Positions 1 to 6,246 are shown, numbered from the stretch's first letter. The stretch is DNA of 12,015 nt from an uncultured Gammaproteobacteria bacterium (GCA_937926265.1 CALAZS010000129.1:1-12015); one strand, 5' to 3'. Notes: a model not told the origin generated them from the sequence alone. Numbers and translations are program-made.

Positions 1-1155
1 GACCTGTTTGACCTGAAAGTACCGGGTAACATTTACACGCGAATCATGAACCCTACCACCGCTGTTCTTGAACAACGGCTGGCTGAAATGGAAGGTGGCA
101 TCGGCGGCCTTGCTGTCGCCAGTGGCATGTCCGCTATCACCTATGCAATTCAATGCATTACCCGCTCAGGCGACAATATCGTCAGCACCAGCCAGTTATA
201 TGGAGGTACGTACAATTTATTTGCGCACACTTTCCCTCAACAGGGCATTGATGTGCGTATGGCCTCTTTTGATGATTATGACGGTCTGGAATCACACATC
301 GATGATAAAACGCGCGCTTTGTTCTGCGAGTCTATTGGTAATCCCGCAGGCAACATTGTTAACCTGAAAAAACTGGCCGAGATTGCCCATAAACATGGCA
401 TTCCCCTGATCGTCGACAATACCGTGGCAACCCCTTATCTTTGCAAACCATTTGAACTTGGTGCCGATATCGTCATTCACTCTTTGACCAAGTACATTGG
501 CGGCCATGGCACCAGCATTGGTGGCATTATCATAGATTCCGGTAAATTTGACTGGGCTGGCAACAAAAACCGCTTCCCAATGCTAAACGAACCGGACCCT
601 TCCTATCATGGTGTTGTATATACCGAAGCACTTGGCCCTGCTGCATTCATAGGTCGCTGCCGGGTTGTCCCCCTGCGGAATACCGGTTCAGCCATTTCAC
701 CTCATAATGCCTTTTTGATTCTTCAGGGCCTGGAAACACTTGGATTGCGCATGGAAAGGCATTGCGAAAACGCTTTGGCAGTAGCTCAACACTTAAAAAG
801 CCACGAAAAAGTCAGCTGGGTTAATTATGCAGCGCTTGAAGACAGTCCTCATTATGCGAACTGCCAGGAAATTACCGGTGGTCAGGCCTCAGGTATTCTA
901 AGTTTTGGAATCAAGGGCGGCAAACAGGCAGGTGCCCAGTTTATTGATGCCCTGAAAATGATATTGAGACTGGTAAATATTGGTGATGCCAAATCACTGG
1001 CATGCCACCCAGCGACAACGACACATCGCCAGTTAAAGCCTGAGGAACTGGCCAGCGCCGGTGTTTCAGAAGATCTGGTCAGGATCTCAGTTGGTATTGA
1101 GCATATTGACGATATTATTGCTGACATCAATCAGGCTCTGGATGCGGTTAGTTAA
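1..1155 (+). CDS. metY: O-acetylhomoserine sulfhydrylase (MetY type), 5'-truncated by window edge
   Basis: PLP enzyme that makes homocysteine from O-acetylhomoserine and sulfide (Cys/Met metabolism, fold type I), cytosolic. The frame is open from base 1, so the first ATG at 46 is internal: residues before it (ending YTRIMNPTT) match the conserved substrate and PLP region of the family. About 384 residues are visible. Members usually have 420-430, so roughly 40-55 N-terminal residues are missing. Visible hallmarks are the PLP lysine in SLTKY (codon 490-492), the aspartate of VDNT (codon 415-417) that contacts the pyridine nitrogen, the GxASGMSA turn near 110-135, and the C-terminal LACHPATTTHRQL substrate loop. 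The ending GPAAFIGRCR...LRNTGSAISPHNAF...LETLGLRMERH favours O-acetylhomoserine sulfhydrylase over cystathionine synthase/lyase. A hairpin follows the stop. O-succinylhomoserine use cannot be excluded. Confidence 0.95.
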   Translation, partial: DLFDLKVPGNIYTRIMNPTTAVLEQRLAEMEGGIGGLAVASGMSAITYAIQCITRSGDNIVSTSQLYGGTYNLFAHTFPQQGIDVRMASFDDYDGLESHIDDKTRALFCESIGNPAGNIVNLKKLAEIAHKHGIPLIVDNTVATPYLCKPFELGADIVIHSLTKYIGGHGTSIGGIIIDSGKFDWAGNKNRFPMLNEPDPSYHGVVYTEALGPAAFIGRCRVVPLRNTGSAISPHNAFLILQGLETLGLRMERHCENALAVAQHLKSHEKVSWVNYAALEDSPHYANCQEITGGQASGILSFGIKGGKQAGAQFIDALKMILRLVNIGDAKSLACHPATTTHRQLKPEELASAGVSEDLVRISVGIEHIDDIIADINQALDAVS

Positions 1156-1163
1156 TAAGTTCT

Positions 1164-1189
1164 ATACTCCTGCTTAATAGCAGGAGTAT
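1164..1189. terminator. Perfect 10-bp hairpin after metY
   Basis: ATACTCCTGC (1164-1173) and its exact complement GCAGGAGTAT (1180-1189) enclose the loop TTAATA, starting 8 bases after the metY stop. No T tract follows on the plus strand, so it is not a textbook intrinsic terminator. It may be a weak terminator or a 3'-end stabiliser. Confidence 0.55.
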
Positions 1190-1239
1190 CCTAAACTTAT
1201 AATTAGAAGCAAAACCTTATGAAACATTGATCAAGACTC

Positions 1240-1263
1240 GTGTAATTACACATGTAATTACAT
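1240..1263. promoter_or_regulatory. Two abutting 12-bp palindromes (tandem operator-like site)
   Basis: GTGTAATTACAC (1240-1251) and ATGTAATTACAT (1252-1263) are each perfect palindromes sharing the core TGTAATTACA, repeated at a 12-bp period. They lie 20 bases upstream of the ATG at 1284. Two identical dyads about one helical turn apart are typical of a cooperative dimer-binding operator. An RNA hairpin in the leader is the alternative. No regulator is recognised in the window. Confidence 0.45.
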
Positions 1264-1283
1264 ATGGAATTAAAGGAATAACA

Positions 1284-1538
1284 ATGTCTGACTTTGAAAC
1301 AAACCGACGCGGTAGCGAAGAACCTATTCCTGGTAACCTGGATTCAATGCTGAATGACAAGCAAAAAGCAACTATCACAGAGCTCACGAACATTGGCTGG
1401 GAACTCTGGTTTGTACGCAGACCGAAATTTCAACCGGTCATCCCGGTAATGCTTGATAAGAAAAATGACTCAATTGCTATGGTAGGTGAGGACGGCAATG
1501 TGCTTGAGGAATTTATAACCCAGGTGAGAAGAGCCTGA
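1284..1538 (+). CDS. Hypothetical small protein (84 aa)
   Basis: An 84-residue soluble protein starting MSDFETNRRG. No function is recognised. The centre is conserved-looking: TNIGWELWFVRRPKFQPVIPVML, then a short acidic stretch and a C-terminal EEFITQVRR. The aromatic/arginine pattern GW-L-FVRRP-FQ-P-V resembles small orphan proteins of sulfur-oxidising gammaproteobacteria (from memory, not checked). ATG 1284 is chosen over an in-frame start at 1227 because AAAGGA (1273-1278) sits just upstream of it and because the earlier start would read through the twin palindromes. No signal peptide or membrane segment. It has its own leader after the metY hairpin and is convergent with the next gene, with 14 bases between stop codons. 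Confidence 0.8.
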   Translation: MSDFETNRRGSEEPIPGNLDSMLNDKQKATITELTNIGWELWFVRRPKFQPVIPVMLDKKNDSIAMVGEDGNVLEEFITQVRRA

Positions 1539-1552
1539 CAATTAGAAAATCA

Positions 1553-2212
1553 CTAACCTGATAACTCGACTGTTTTAACAGCTTCGAGTTTGAAGTTACC
1601 CTCAAGGTCTATACTGGGATTTTGCGTTACATTCGGGGTAAGTTTAATTTCTATGTCACCCTTATCAGTCGCCACAATAATCCGCTGAATGTACTGCCCC
1701 CTGGGCATTTTGTTTTTGACCTTTATCCTGTTAAGCCTTGGAAAAACATCTACCCGGCTTGATGGGTCTTTTCCTTCCAGAATAGCCCCCTTCTTTTCCA
1801 GATAAAAACTTTCCGGATCACATTTATATTCTTTCACAACAACCGGTTTGTTTTCATCAGAGTTAGACTTGCTTACTGCTCTGAAAAGACATTTATCTGA
1901 CTTAATAGCGATACGGAATTTGGAAATTTTCACCTTGTCATCCAATGCATGAATCAGGACAACTTTTTCAGGCGTATCCATTTCGAGACCATAGTCAGTT
2001 ATCGGCATAAATGCACCAATCTCATAGGCATCAAATTCTATTCCGGCAACCACTGGTGAATGCATAGGGCTTTTACCAAAATCAAGCGTTACCGGTATGT
2101 AATTGCCATCTTTGATGTTGTCTGGCATGGTGAATTTGAATTCTTTAGCCGCATTGGCATTACCCACCGAAATGGCTAACAACATCAAAATTAATTGTGA
2201 AATCAGTTTCAT
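1553..2212 (-). CDS. Hypothetical exported protein (219 aa)
   Basis: The N-terminus MKLISQLILMLLAISVGNANA is a clear Sec signal peptide (positive n-region, hydrophobic core, ANA cleavage site near residue 21), so the mature protein of about 198 residues is probably periplasmic. The rest looks beta-rich, with alternating hydrophobic strands, short charged turns and many lysines. Two cysteines (in SDKCLFRA and EYKCDPES) could form a disulfide. No lipobox or further membrane span was seen. The thiosulfate carrier SoxY was considered, but the GGCG-type C-terminus is absent. Function unknown. It is divergent from the 2604 operon across the 391-base AT-rich gap. AGGTGAT directly abuts the ATG, so ribosome binding looks modest. 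No terminator is visible after its stop. Confidence 0.82.
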   Translation of the reverse strand: MKLISQLILMLLAISVGNANAAKEFKFTMPDNIKDGNYIPVTLDFGKSPMHSPVVAGIEFDAYEIGAFMPITDYGLEMDTPEKVVLIHALDDKVKISKFRIAIKSDKCLFRAVSKSNSDENKPVVVKEYKCDPESFYLEKKGAILEGKDPSSRVDVFPRLNRIKVKNKMPRGQYIQRIIVATDKGDIEIKLTPNVTQNPSIDLEGNFKLEAVKTVELSG

Positions 2213-2364
2213 ATCACCTATGCCAATACGACTTACGAGGATAACAAAGACTGTCTTAGTCTCTTTAAAAAGTGGATCAAAAAATGCTTAACTGCTGCCT
2301 GCCTGGTGACTTAAATTATAAATGCTGCAAAATGACAGTTTTATAAATTTTATTTATTGCATTT

Positions 2365-2397
2365 TATCCGCTTCCTGTTATCCGCCTCCTGTTATCC
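2365..2397. repeat. 14-bp tandem repeat, 2.4 copies
   Basis: The unit TATCCGCTTCCTGT (2365-2378) is followed by TATCCGCCTCCTGT (2379-2392, one change) and a partial TATCC. It is non-coding and short. Its role is unknown and it may simply be a slippage duplication. Confidence 0.75.
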
Positions 2398-2412
2398 ATG
2401 GAAACACACGCT

Positions 2413-2460
2413 TTAAATTGCGGTAATTTCCCACATATCGGTCCTAAAGTTTTTTGGCAT
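2413..2460 (-). CDS. Possible 15-residue leader peptide or gene remnant
   Basis: On the minus strand AGAGGAGG lies 7 bases before an ATG, an almost ideal ribosome binding site and the strongest in this window. The frame reads MPKNFRTDMWEITAI and then a TAA. A 14-bp palindrome lies just upstream of the ribosome binding site. Such a good initiation site on so short a frame fits either a leader or micro-peptide or the decayed 5' end of a lost gene, for example from an inserted element. No downstream gene lies close enough on that strand for classical attenuation, since the next one begins about 200 bases further on at 2212. Expression is not shown. Confidence 0.35.
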   Translation of the reverse strand: MPKNFRTDMWEITAI

Positions 2461-2480
2461 GTGAAATCCTCCTCTGAACC

Positions 2481-2494
2481 CAAATGGCCATTTG
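2481..2494. repeat. 14-bp perfect palindrome
   Basis: CAAATGGCCATTTG is a perfect dyad located just upstream of the strong minus-strand ribosome binding site at about 2468-2475. It could be an operator, or a hairpin in a transcript crossing the region. Nothing in the sequence identifies a binding protein. Confidence 0.5.
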
Positions 2495-2603
2495 CCTGAC
2501 CCTCCACCCCAGCTAGTTAGCACTAAATCACTTACTTTCTACAGCGAATTTTTTCGTCTTGTTTACCCTATAAAAACAATACAGTATTTATTAAGCTAAC
2601 AGT

Positions 2604-2909
2604 ATGAAATTAATTCAAAAACATTTATTAAAGGGCACCCAGGAAATTGACTTGCGTGATGACACCGTGCAGGTGCGAACCAAAACGCCATTTAAAGAAA
2701 AAAAGATTGATATCGAACTGGCAATATTAAACCCCGAGCCTGTTATTAATAAATCCACACTGGACTTTCATAGCCGGGTTCAATGTGGACCCCTTATATC
2801 ACTTTACCTGGACAAGCCTAATAAAGAAGAATTCAATGCTTTCGTTAATGCTTTAAAGCAGAAGGCACTGGATGAATACAACGCCTTTACCGGTGAAAAA
2901 AAAAAGTAA
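2604..2909 (+). CDS. Hypothetical protein (101 aa), paralogue of the N-terminal domain at 6326
   Basis: A 101-residue soluble protein of unknown function. It aligns along its whole length with residues 1 to about 105 of the 6326-6985 product: both share LLQKH/LIQKH-KGTQE, LNPEP-INKS-L-F-SRV, PL-SL, KPN-EEFN-FVN-LKQ and EEYNAF/DEYNAF. This defines a domain with an N-terminal beta-rich half and a C-terminal helix. No signal peptide or membrane segment. The reading frame ends GEKKK-stop on a run of ten A residues (2896-2905) carrying A-AAA-AAG in the -1 slippery phase. The following ORF is open in the -1 frame right across this point, so a fusion of about 399 residues is possible. The next start lies only 20-23 bases downstream, so ordinary operon coupling is the simpler reading. 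Confidence 0.85.
   Translation: MKLIQKHLLKGTQEIDLRDDTVQVRTKTPFKEKKIDIELAILNPEPVINKSTLDFHSRVQCGPLISLYLDKPNKEEFNAFVNALKQKALDEYNAFTGEKKK
2896..2909 (+). promoter_or_regulatory. A10 tract with -1 slippery heptamer at gene junction
   Basis: Ten consecutive A residues followed by G TAA. In the upstream frame the last codons are AAA AAG TAA, so A-AAA-AAG (2900-2906) is in the phase of the heptamer that directs -1 frameshifting in E. coli dnaX. After a -1 shift, reading continues GTA ATA AGG GCG and on without a stop into the 2933-3802 frame. A run this long can also cause RNA polymerase slippage. No Shine-Dalgarno-like stimulator upstream and only a weak GGG/CCC pairing downstream (2913-2915 with 2922-2924) were seen. 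A miscounted homopolymer in the assembly is a real alternative. Confidence 0.45.
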
Positions 2910-2932
2910 TAAGGGCGTACTCCCAGCGTTTG

Positions 2933-3802
2933 ATGCCTCCCTATTCAGGGCTGGTGCAAATAGCTGAATCCGATAAAGCCCGGGCCCTTACGATGGATGG
3001 CAAGGTTTGGGAATTCCAGTATTTGCTTACCACGCTGGAATCAGAAAGGGATATCGGCGGCAAACAAGCCTACAGACGTCGCTATTCTCATGCTATCACC
3101 ATTGATAAATCCGCTATTGCAAACCTGGTTGCAGGTGCTTCCGAAAATAAAACTGCCGATAATCGCATACTGGAACTGGCAGAATTTGTTTCAGCTGCCA
3201 CTTTCCCCTTCCCGCCAACAGATGTTTATGAATACTGGCTATTAGACCCTGAAGATCAATCACCGTTAGCCATGATCTTTTCCTGTTCCGAGCCGGAGCA
3301 AATGGCGACATTTCCGGAAAAAACCGAGTGGACAGCCCTGCCTGCAGCAGTGATGCGCATTGATCGTTCTGACAAAGAACTCGAAGATGGAGACCCACCG
3401 GTGAATTACCAGGTTGAACGCATGATCGCAGAACGAGCCGGCTATAAACCCAAAGCCCGCTGGTTCAAACGCGATGAGGAAAAAAATGAGACCTTTCCAC
3501 CATTAATGATTAAAGAAGACTGGCCTGATGAAAACCAGTCTGACCTATGCCAGCGTTATCTTCAAAGACAATCCAGCAGGTTACTGATGCTCAATAACCT
3601 CGATAATGAAACCCGCGAGCGTCTTGAGATAGCCGCCAAGTCTTATGCTTTCGAGGTTGAGAGGTTTTACCCGTTTTATCCTGAAATTATCGATCAGAAG
3701 TTGATGAATTCCGCACTGGTTGAAGCACGTTTGCGAAGAGATAGCAGGGAAGTTGATATATCATCCGTCGAAAACCGTCGTGACGGAGTGCTTTACCAAT
3801 AA
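2933..3802 (+). CDS. Hypothetical protein (289 aa), second gene of the 2604 operon or 3' half of a fusion
   Basis: A soluble, charged protein of about 289 residues. No family is recognised. The N-terminal part (about 1-115) looks beta-rich (YSGLVQIAESDKARALTMDGKVWEFQYLL). The C-terminal part (about 195-280) is helical and rich in Arg/Glu (YLQRQSSRLLMLNNLDNETRERLEIAAKSYAFEVERFYPFYPEI). No signal peptide or membrane segment. The start is uncertain: a TTG at 2930 and an ATG at 2933 are adjacent, and AAGGG (2911-2915) is 14 bases from the TTG and 17 from the ATG, longer than optimal. The frame is open upstream to 2897, overlapping the A10 tract of the previous gene, which permits a -1 fusion. It is convergent with the HIT gene, 19 bases away. 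Confidence 0.83.
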   Translation: MPPYSGLVQIAESDKARALTMDGKVWEFQYLLTTLESERDIGGKQAYRRRYSHAITIDKSAIANLVAGASENKTADNRILELAEFVSAATFPFPPTDVYEYWLLDPEDQSPLAMIFSCSEPEQMATFPEKTEWTALPAAVMRIDRSDKELEDGDPPVNYQVERMIAERAGYKPKARWFKRDEEKNETFPPLMIKEDWPDENQSDLCQRYLQRQSSRLLMLNNLDNETRERLEIAAKSYAFEVERFYPFYPEIIDQKLMNSALVEARLRRDSREVDISSVENRRDGVLYQ

Positions 3803-3821
3803 GTGTGAGCAATAAACCAGG

Positions 3822-4241
3822 CTATTCAGGCTTGAATTCGTAAAGTTTTTTGGCAGGAATTACACCACGCACCCCACCCTTGGGGTTTTCCACATCACCT
3901 TTAAAGCGCGGAATGACATGGATATGCAGATGAGGAATTGATTGTCCTGCCCACCTGCCAACATTAATTCCGACGTTATAGCCATCGGGATTAAACTTTT
4001 CATCGACCATTTTTTTACCCTCTGCGACCAATGACCAGAGTTCTTCACGCTCTTCATCAGTAATATCGAAATAGTCAAAGAAGTGACGATAAGGAATGAC
4101 CAGAAAATGGCCTTCACTTGCGGGATGTTTATCGTAAGCGGCAAAACCGTACTTACCTTCCAGCATAACCCGGCGACTTGGCTTTCTTATGCAAAAGCGA
4201 CACTCTTCGCCTTCTGCCAAAGGTGGTGCTTCAGTTGTCAT
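3822..4241 (-). CDS. HIT-family nucleotide hydrolase or transferase
   Basis: A 139-residue histidine-triad protein. The signature HLHIHVIPR gives His104, His106 and His108. The middle histidine is the nucleophile that attacks the alpha-phosphate in this superfamily. The preceding GYNVGINVGRWAGQSIPHLH is the usual family lead-in, and SEGHFLVIPYRHF is the typical strand and loop. CxxC at Cys14/Cys17 may form half of a zinc site, as in Hint/Fhit-like proteins. Family members hydrolyse nucleotide phosphoramidates or dinucleoside polyphosphates, and some HIT proteins act on adenylylated sulfur compounds, so a link with adenylylsulfate is conceivable but only inferred. Cytosolic and normal in length. 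No strong Shine-Dalgarno sequence precedes the ATG. It is convergent with the 2933 gene. Confidence 0.93.
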   Translation of the reverse strand: MTTEAPPLAEGEECRFCIRKPSRRVMLEGKYGFAAYDKHPASEGHFLVIPYRHFFDYFDITDEEREELWSLVAEGKKMVDEKFNPDGYNVGINVGRWAGQSIPHLHIHVIPRFKGDVENPKGGVRGVIPAKKLYEFKPE

Positions 4242-4333
4242 GGGAATTTAATGGAATTGATAAATGAAAAATGAATGCTAGATTAAAGAGATATGAAAAA
4301 GATCAGTTCAGTAAAACAGGGACAGTTTAACTG

Positions 4334-4368
4334 AAAAGGCCGCACGACCAGTCGGTCGTACGGCTTTT
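4334..4368 (-). terminator. Intrinsic terminator of the 53-residue gene (likely bidirectional)
   Basis: AAAAGGCCGCACGACC (4334-4349) pairs with GGTCGTACGGCTTTT (4354-4368) around the loop AGTC, with one bulged G and one C-A mismatch. On the minus strand the stem ends in TTTT, 20 bases after the stop of the small gene at 4388. Flanking A and T runs allow action in both directions. Confidence 0.8.
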
Positions 4369-4387
4369 AAAAGCTTATGGTAAAGGC

Positions 4388-4549
4388 TTAAGGGCGCTTT
4401 GGAGTTTTGTACTCAGCTTCTTTCTGGAAAGATTCCCAGATAGTATCGTAGCCTACATAACCTTTTTCATTAGGTTCTTTCTGACGAGTTGTCAAAAAAC
4501 GGGATTTGCCTTCTGGAACTTGAGGCCTGGATTTTGGTTGTTCGCTCAT
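4388..4549 (-). CDS. Small hypothetical protein (53 aa)
   Basis: A short gene read on the minus strand. The protein begins MSEQPKSRPQVPEGKSRF and continues through LTTRQKEPNEKGYVGYDTIW to a lysine-rich end (AEYKTPKRP), total 53 residues, hydrophilic and rich in Lys, Pro and Glu. It has a good ribosome binding site (AAAGGTG, 5 bases before the ATG), an intrinsic terminator 20 bases after the stop and a TATAAT box about 90 bases upstream, so it looks like a complete one-gene transcription unit rather than a chance frame. No domain, signal peptide or membrane segment is recognised. The composition suggests a disordered small protein. Function unknown. Confidence 0.75.
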   Translation of the reverse strand: MSEQPKSRPQVPEGKSRFLTTRQKEPNEKGYVGYDTIWESFQKEAEYKTPKRP

Positions 4550-4641
4550 AAATCACCTTTCACTTAGAAGTTGTGATTGCCACTACAAGATAATGCAGCT
4601 AAAAACTATCACAACACCTTAAATTTAAATTTGGAGACGCG

Positions 4642-4647
4642 ATTATA
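4642..4647 (-). promoter_or_regulatory. Possible -10 box for the 53-residue gene
   Basis: A perfect TATAAT on the minus strand, preceded by CTA. The region 17 bases further upstream (TGGTTT, 4670-4665) is a poor -35. A start near 4635 would give a leader of about 85 bases. Confidence 0.35.
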
Positions 4648-4730
4648 TAGGAGTTTTTTTGACGAAACCAGACGAATTAGACATTGCTAATTTTCTAACA
4701 CAATCAATAAAACTTATACCACTTTTATTC

Positions 4731-4759
4731 CTGATAAATAATTTATTTTCCGTTAAAAT
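4731..4759 (+). promoter_or_regulatory. Possible sigma-70 promoter of the 4799 operon
   Basis: CTGATA (4731-4736, four of six matches to TTGACA) and TAAAAT (4754-4759, five of six to TATAAT) are 17 bases apart, placing a start near 4766, about 33 bases before the ATG. In AT-rich DNA such a pair can occur by chance. Confidence 0.35.
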
Positions 4760-4798
4760 CAATCATTTAGAGGCACAATCAGAATAGGAAAACTAATC

Positions 4799-5146
4799 AT
4801 GCCACAGTTTATATTTGTTTATATCGGAGGCGAATACCCTTCAAATCCTGAAGAAGGTCAGAAACACTTTGAAAAATACCAGGATTGGCTGAGATCTCTT
4901 GGCAGCGCAGTTATCAGCCCGGCAATTCCCTGCAAGGACACCCATACGGTTCAACCTGACGGCACCACCTCGCCGGGCAGTATCTCGACCATGTCAGGCA
5001 TGAGCATCATCCAAATGAATTCCATGAATGAGGCACTTGCTGCTGCACAAAGCTGTCCTTTCCTTGAAATCAATGGCGCACTCGAAGTATCTGAAATGAT
5101 CGATATGCAAAGCAGCTCGGGAGAAGGTGGTAATAAGCCCAATTAA
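4799..5146 (+). CDS. YCII-related (DGPF) domain protein
   Basis: A 115-residue protein of the YCII/DGPF superfamily (dimeric alpha-beta barrel, related to muconolactone isomerase-like folds). The visible pattern is an N-terminal strand FIFVYIGGEYP, then a helix with HFEKYQDWLRSLGSAVISPAIP, a GTTSPGS loop, the SIIQMNSMNEALAAAQSCPFLEINGALEVSEM strand-helix-strand typical of the family, and a short polar tail. Family members are mostly of unknown function. Some act in chlorinated-aromatic catabolism or are fused to ECF sigma factors. AGGAA (4786-4790) precedes the ATG at a good distance. The next gene starts 22 bases after its stop, so the two are probably cotranscribed. Confidence 0.85.
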   Translation: MPQFIFVYIGGEYPSNPEEGQKHFEKYQDWLRSLGSAVISPAIPCKDTHTVQPDGTTSPGSISTMSGMSIIQMNSMNEALAAAQSCPFLEINGALEVSEMIDMQSSSGEGGNKPN

Positions 5147-5168
5147 TATTATTAACTGATCTGGGCAC

Positions 5169-6227
5169 ATGGATTTTGTCTGTTATTCTGACTGGGCAGA
5201 ATTACCCGCAAGCGCAAACAGTCTTTTTGAACAGGCAAGCAGAGAAAGCATCTTCTTCTCCCGTCCATGGTTTGAAAACCTGTCAAATACCGTACTTGGC
5301 GAAAACCGGGCAATGCTTCTTGCCTGCGTCGTTGAAAATGATCAGGTGCTTGCCATCATTCCATTAGTTAAAAATCCTGATGGACAGCTGGCCCCCTTAA
5401 TACATTTATACTCCTCACTGTATACCGCATTACTCGCGGAAGATATTCAGGACAAAGCCATTCAATGCCTTGTCAAAGGTTTAAGCCAATTACCAACAGA
5501 TACATTTCAATTCAGCCCTGTTGCAGAAAATGATACCAACCTGCAAAAACTGCAACCCTTCATGCAGGCATCAGGGTTTGAATGTCATCAAAATTTTCGT
5601 TTTTACAACTGGACACACTATGTAAATGGACAGTCTTTCCAGGATTACATGTCAGAGCGTCCCGCCAGAATCAGAAACACTATTGGCCGCAAGCAGCGAA
5701 AACTGCAGCGTGAACATGGCTACGAAATTCGCCTTTATATTGACCAGAATATTGATCAGGCGCTGCAAGACTTCAGGCTTGTTTACCAGTCCAGCTGGAA
5801 AGCCAAAGAACTCTATGATGCGTTCATCAAAGGCCTGACCCACACTCTTGCCAGGCAGGGCTGGTTGAGGCTTGCCATTCTGTATATTGATAATAAACCG
5901 GCAGCTGCCCAATTCTGGTTTGTTGTTCATAAAAATGCGAGTATTTTCAAACTGGCTTACAACGAGACCTGGAAGCAATATTCACCCGGTTCAATTTTGA
6001 TTCATTACCTTATGGAATATGTTATTGAGGTTGATAAGGTTAAAGAAATTGATTTCCTGACGGGAAATGACAAGTACAAACAGGACTGGATGACAGAGCG
6101 AAGACAGCGAATAGCCGTTTTTTGTGGAAAGCCGAAACAGCGCCAAGGTAGAACAGGAGGTAGAACAGGAAGTAAAACCGGGATTAAAATTGAAAAGCTT
6201 TTTGGTTTTCTAAGAAACAGGTTTTGA
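5169..6227 (+). CDS. GNAT-family acyltransferase, CelD/BcsL type
   Basis: A 352-residue protein resembling the Acetyltransf_6 (CelD/BcsL, FemAB-like) group, which have tandem GNAT folds and transfer acyl groups to small molecules or polymers. The conserved core is visible: RPARIRNTIGRKQRKL (about 164-179), then FRLVYQSSWKAKE (202-214), GWLRLAILYIDNKPAAAQFWF (231-251), IFKLAYNETWKQYSPGSIL (259-277) and IDFLTGNDKYKQDWM (294-308). The SPG with the following helix is the probable CoA-facing part. Cytosolic. The acceptor is unknown, and no polysaccharide or lipid operon adjoins it to suggest one. The C-terminal tail after about 320 is basic and contains GRTG, GRTG and SKTG, encoded by 12-bp tandem repeats, then an amphipathic IEKLFGFLRNRF that could touch a membrane. 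Follows the YCII gene by 22 bases. Confidence 0.85.
   Translation: MDFVCYSDWAELPASANSLFEQASRESIFFSRPWFENLSNTVLGENRAMLLACVVENDQVLAIIPLVKNPDGQLAPLIHLYSSLYTALLAEDIQDKAIQCLVKGLSQLPTDTFQFSPVAENDTNLQKLQPFMQASGFECHQNFRFYNWTHYVNGQSFQDYMSERPARIRNTIGRKQRKLQREHGYEIRLYIDQNIDQALQDFRLVYQSSWKAKELYDAFIKGLTHTLARQGWLRLAILYIDNKPAAAQFWFVVHKNASIFKLAYNETWKQYSPGSILIHYLMEYVIEVDKVKEIDFLTGNDKYKQDWMTERRQRIAVFCGKPKQRQGRTGGRTGSKTGIKIEKLFGFLRNRF
6147..6182 (+). repeat. 12-bp coding tandem repeat in the acyltransferase tail
   Basis: GGTAGAACAGGA occurs at 6147-6158 and again exactly at 6159-6170, followed by a diverged third copy to 6182. The repeat keeps frame and encodes GRTG-GRTG-SKTG. It is probably a slippage expansion in a flexible basic tail. 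Confidence 0.75.
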
Positions 6228-6246
6228 CACCTAAGCTAAATATACT

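Larger units (their letters stand above)
2213..2603. other. 391-base AT-rich intergenic region
   Basis: No ordinary gene fits here. It separates the divergent 1553-2212 and 2604-2909 genes. It holds a 14-bp tandem repeat (2365-2397), a 15-codon minus-strand ORF with a strong ribosome binding site (2413-2460), a 14-bp palindrome (2481-2494) and an AT-rich stretch (about 2545-2600) just before the 2604 gene where its promoter would lie. No convincing -35/-10 pair was found. The GC-richer patch 2470-2515 differs in composition from its flanks. Confidence 0.6.

Noticed and set aside
1..45. metY starting at the ATG at 46
   Set aside because: The frame is open to the window edge and the residues before the ATG match the conserved family sequence, so the gene is truncated by the window rather than starting there.
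1227..1283. Upstream in-frame start adding 19 residues to the 1284 protein
   Set aside because: It would translate the twin palindromes and has no ribosome binding site, whereas the ATG at 1284 has AAAGGA at a good distance.
4659..4691. TTGACG followed by an AT-rich stretch as a promoter for the 4799 gene
   Set aside because: No -10 box lies at 16-18 bases. The nearest (GCTAAT) is at 21. The pair at 4731/4754 fits better.
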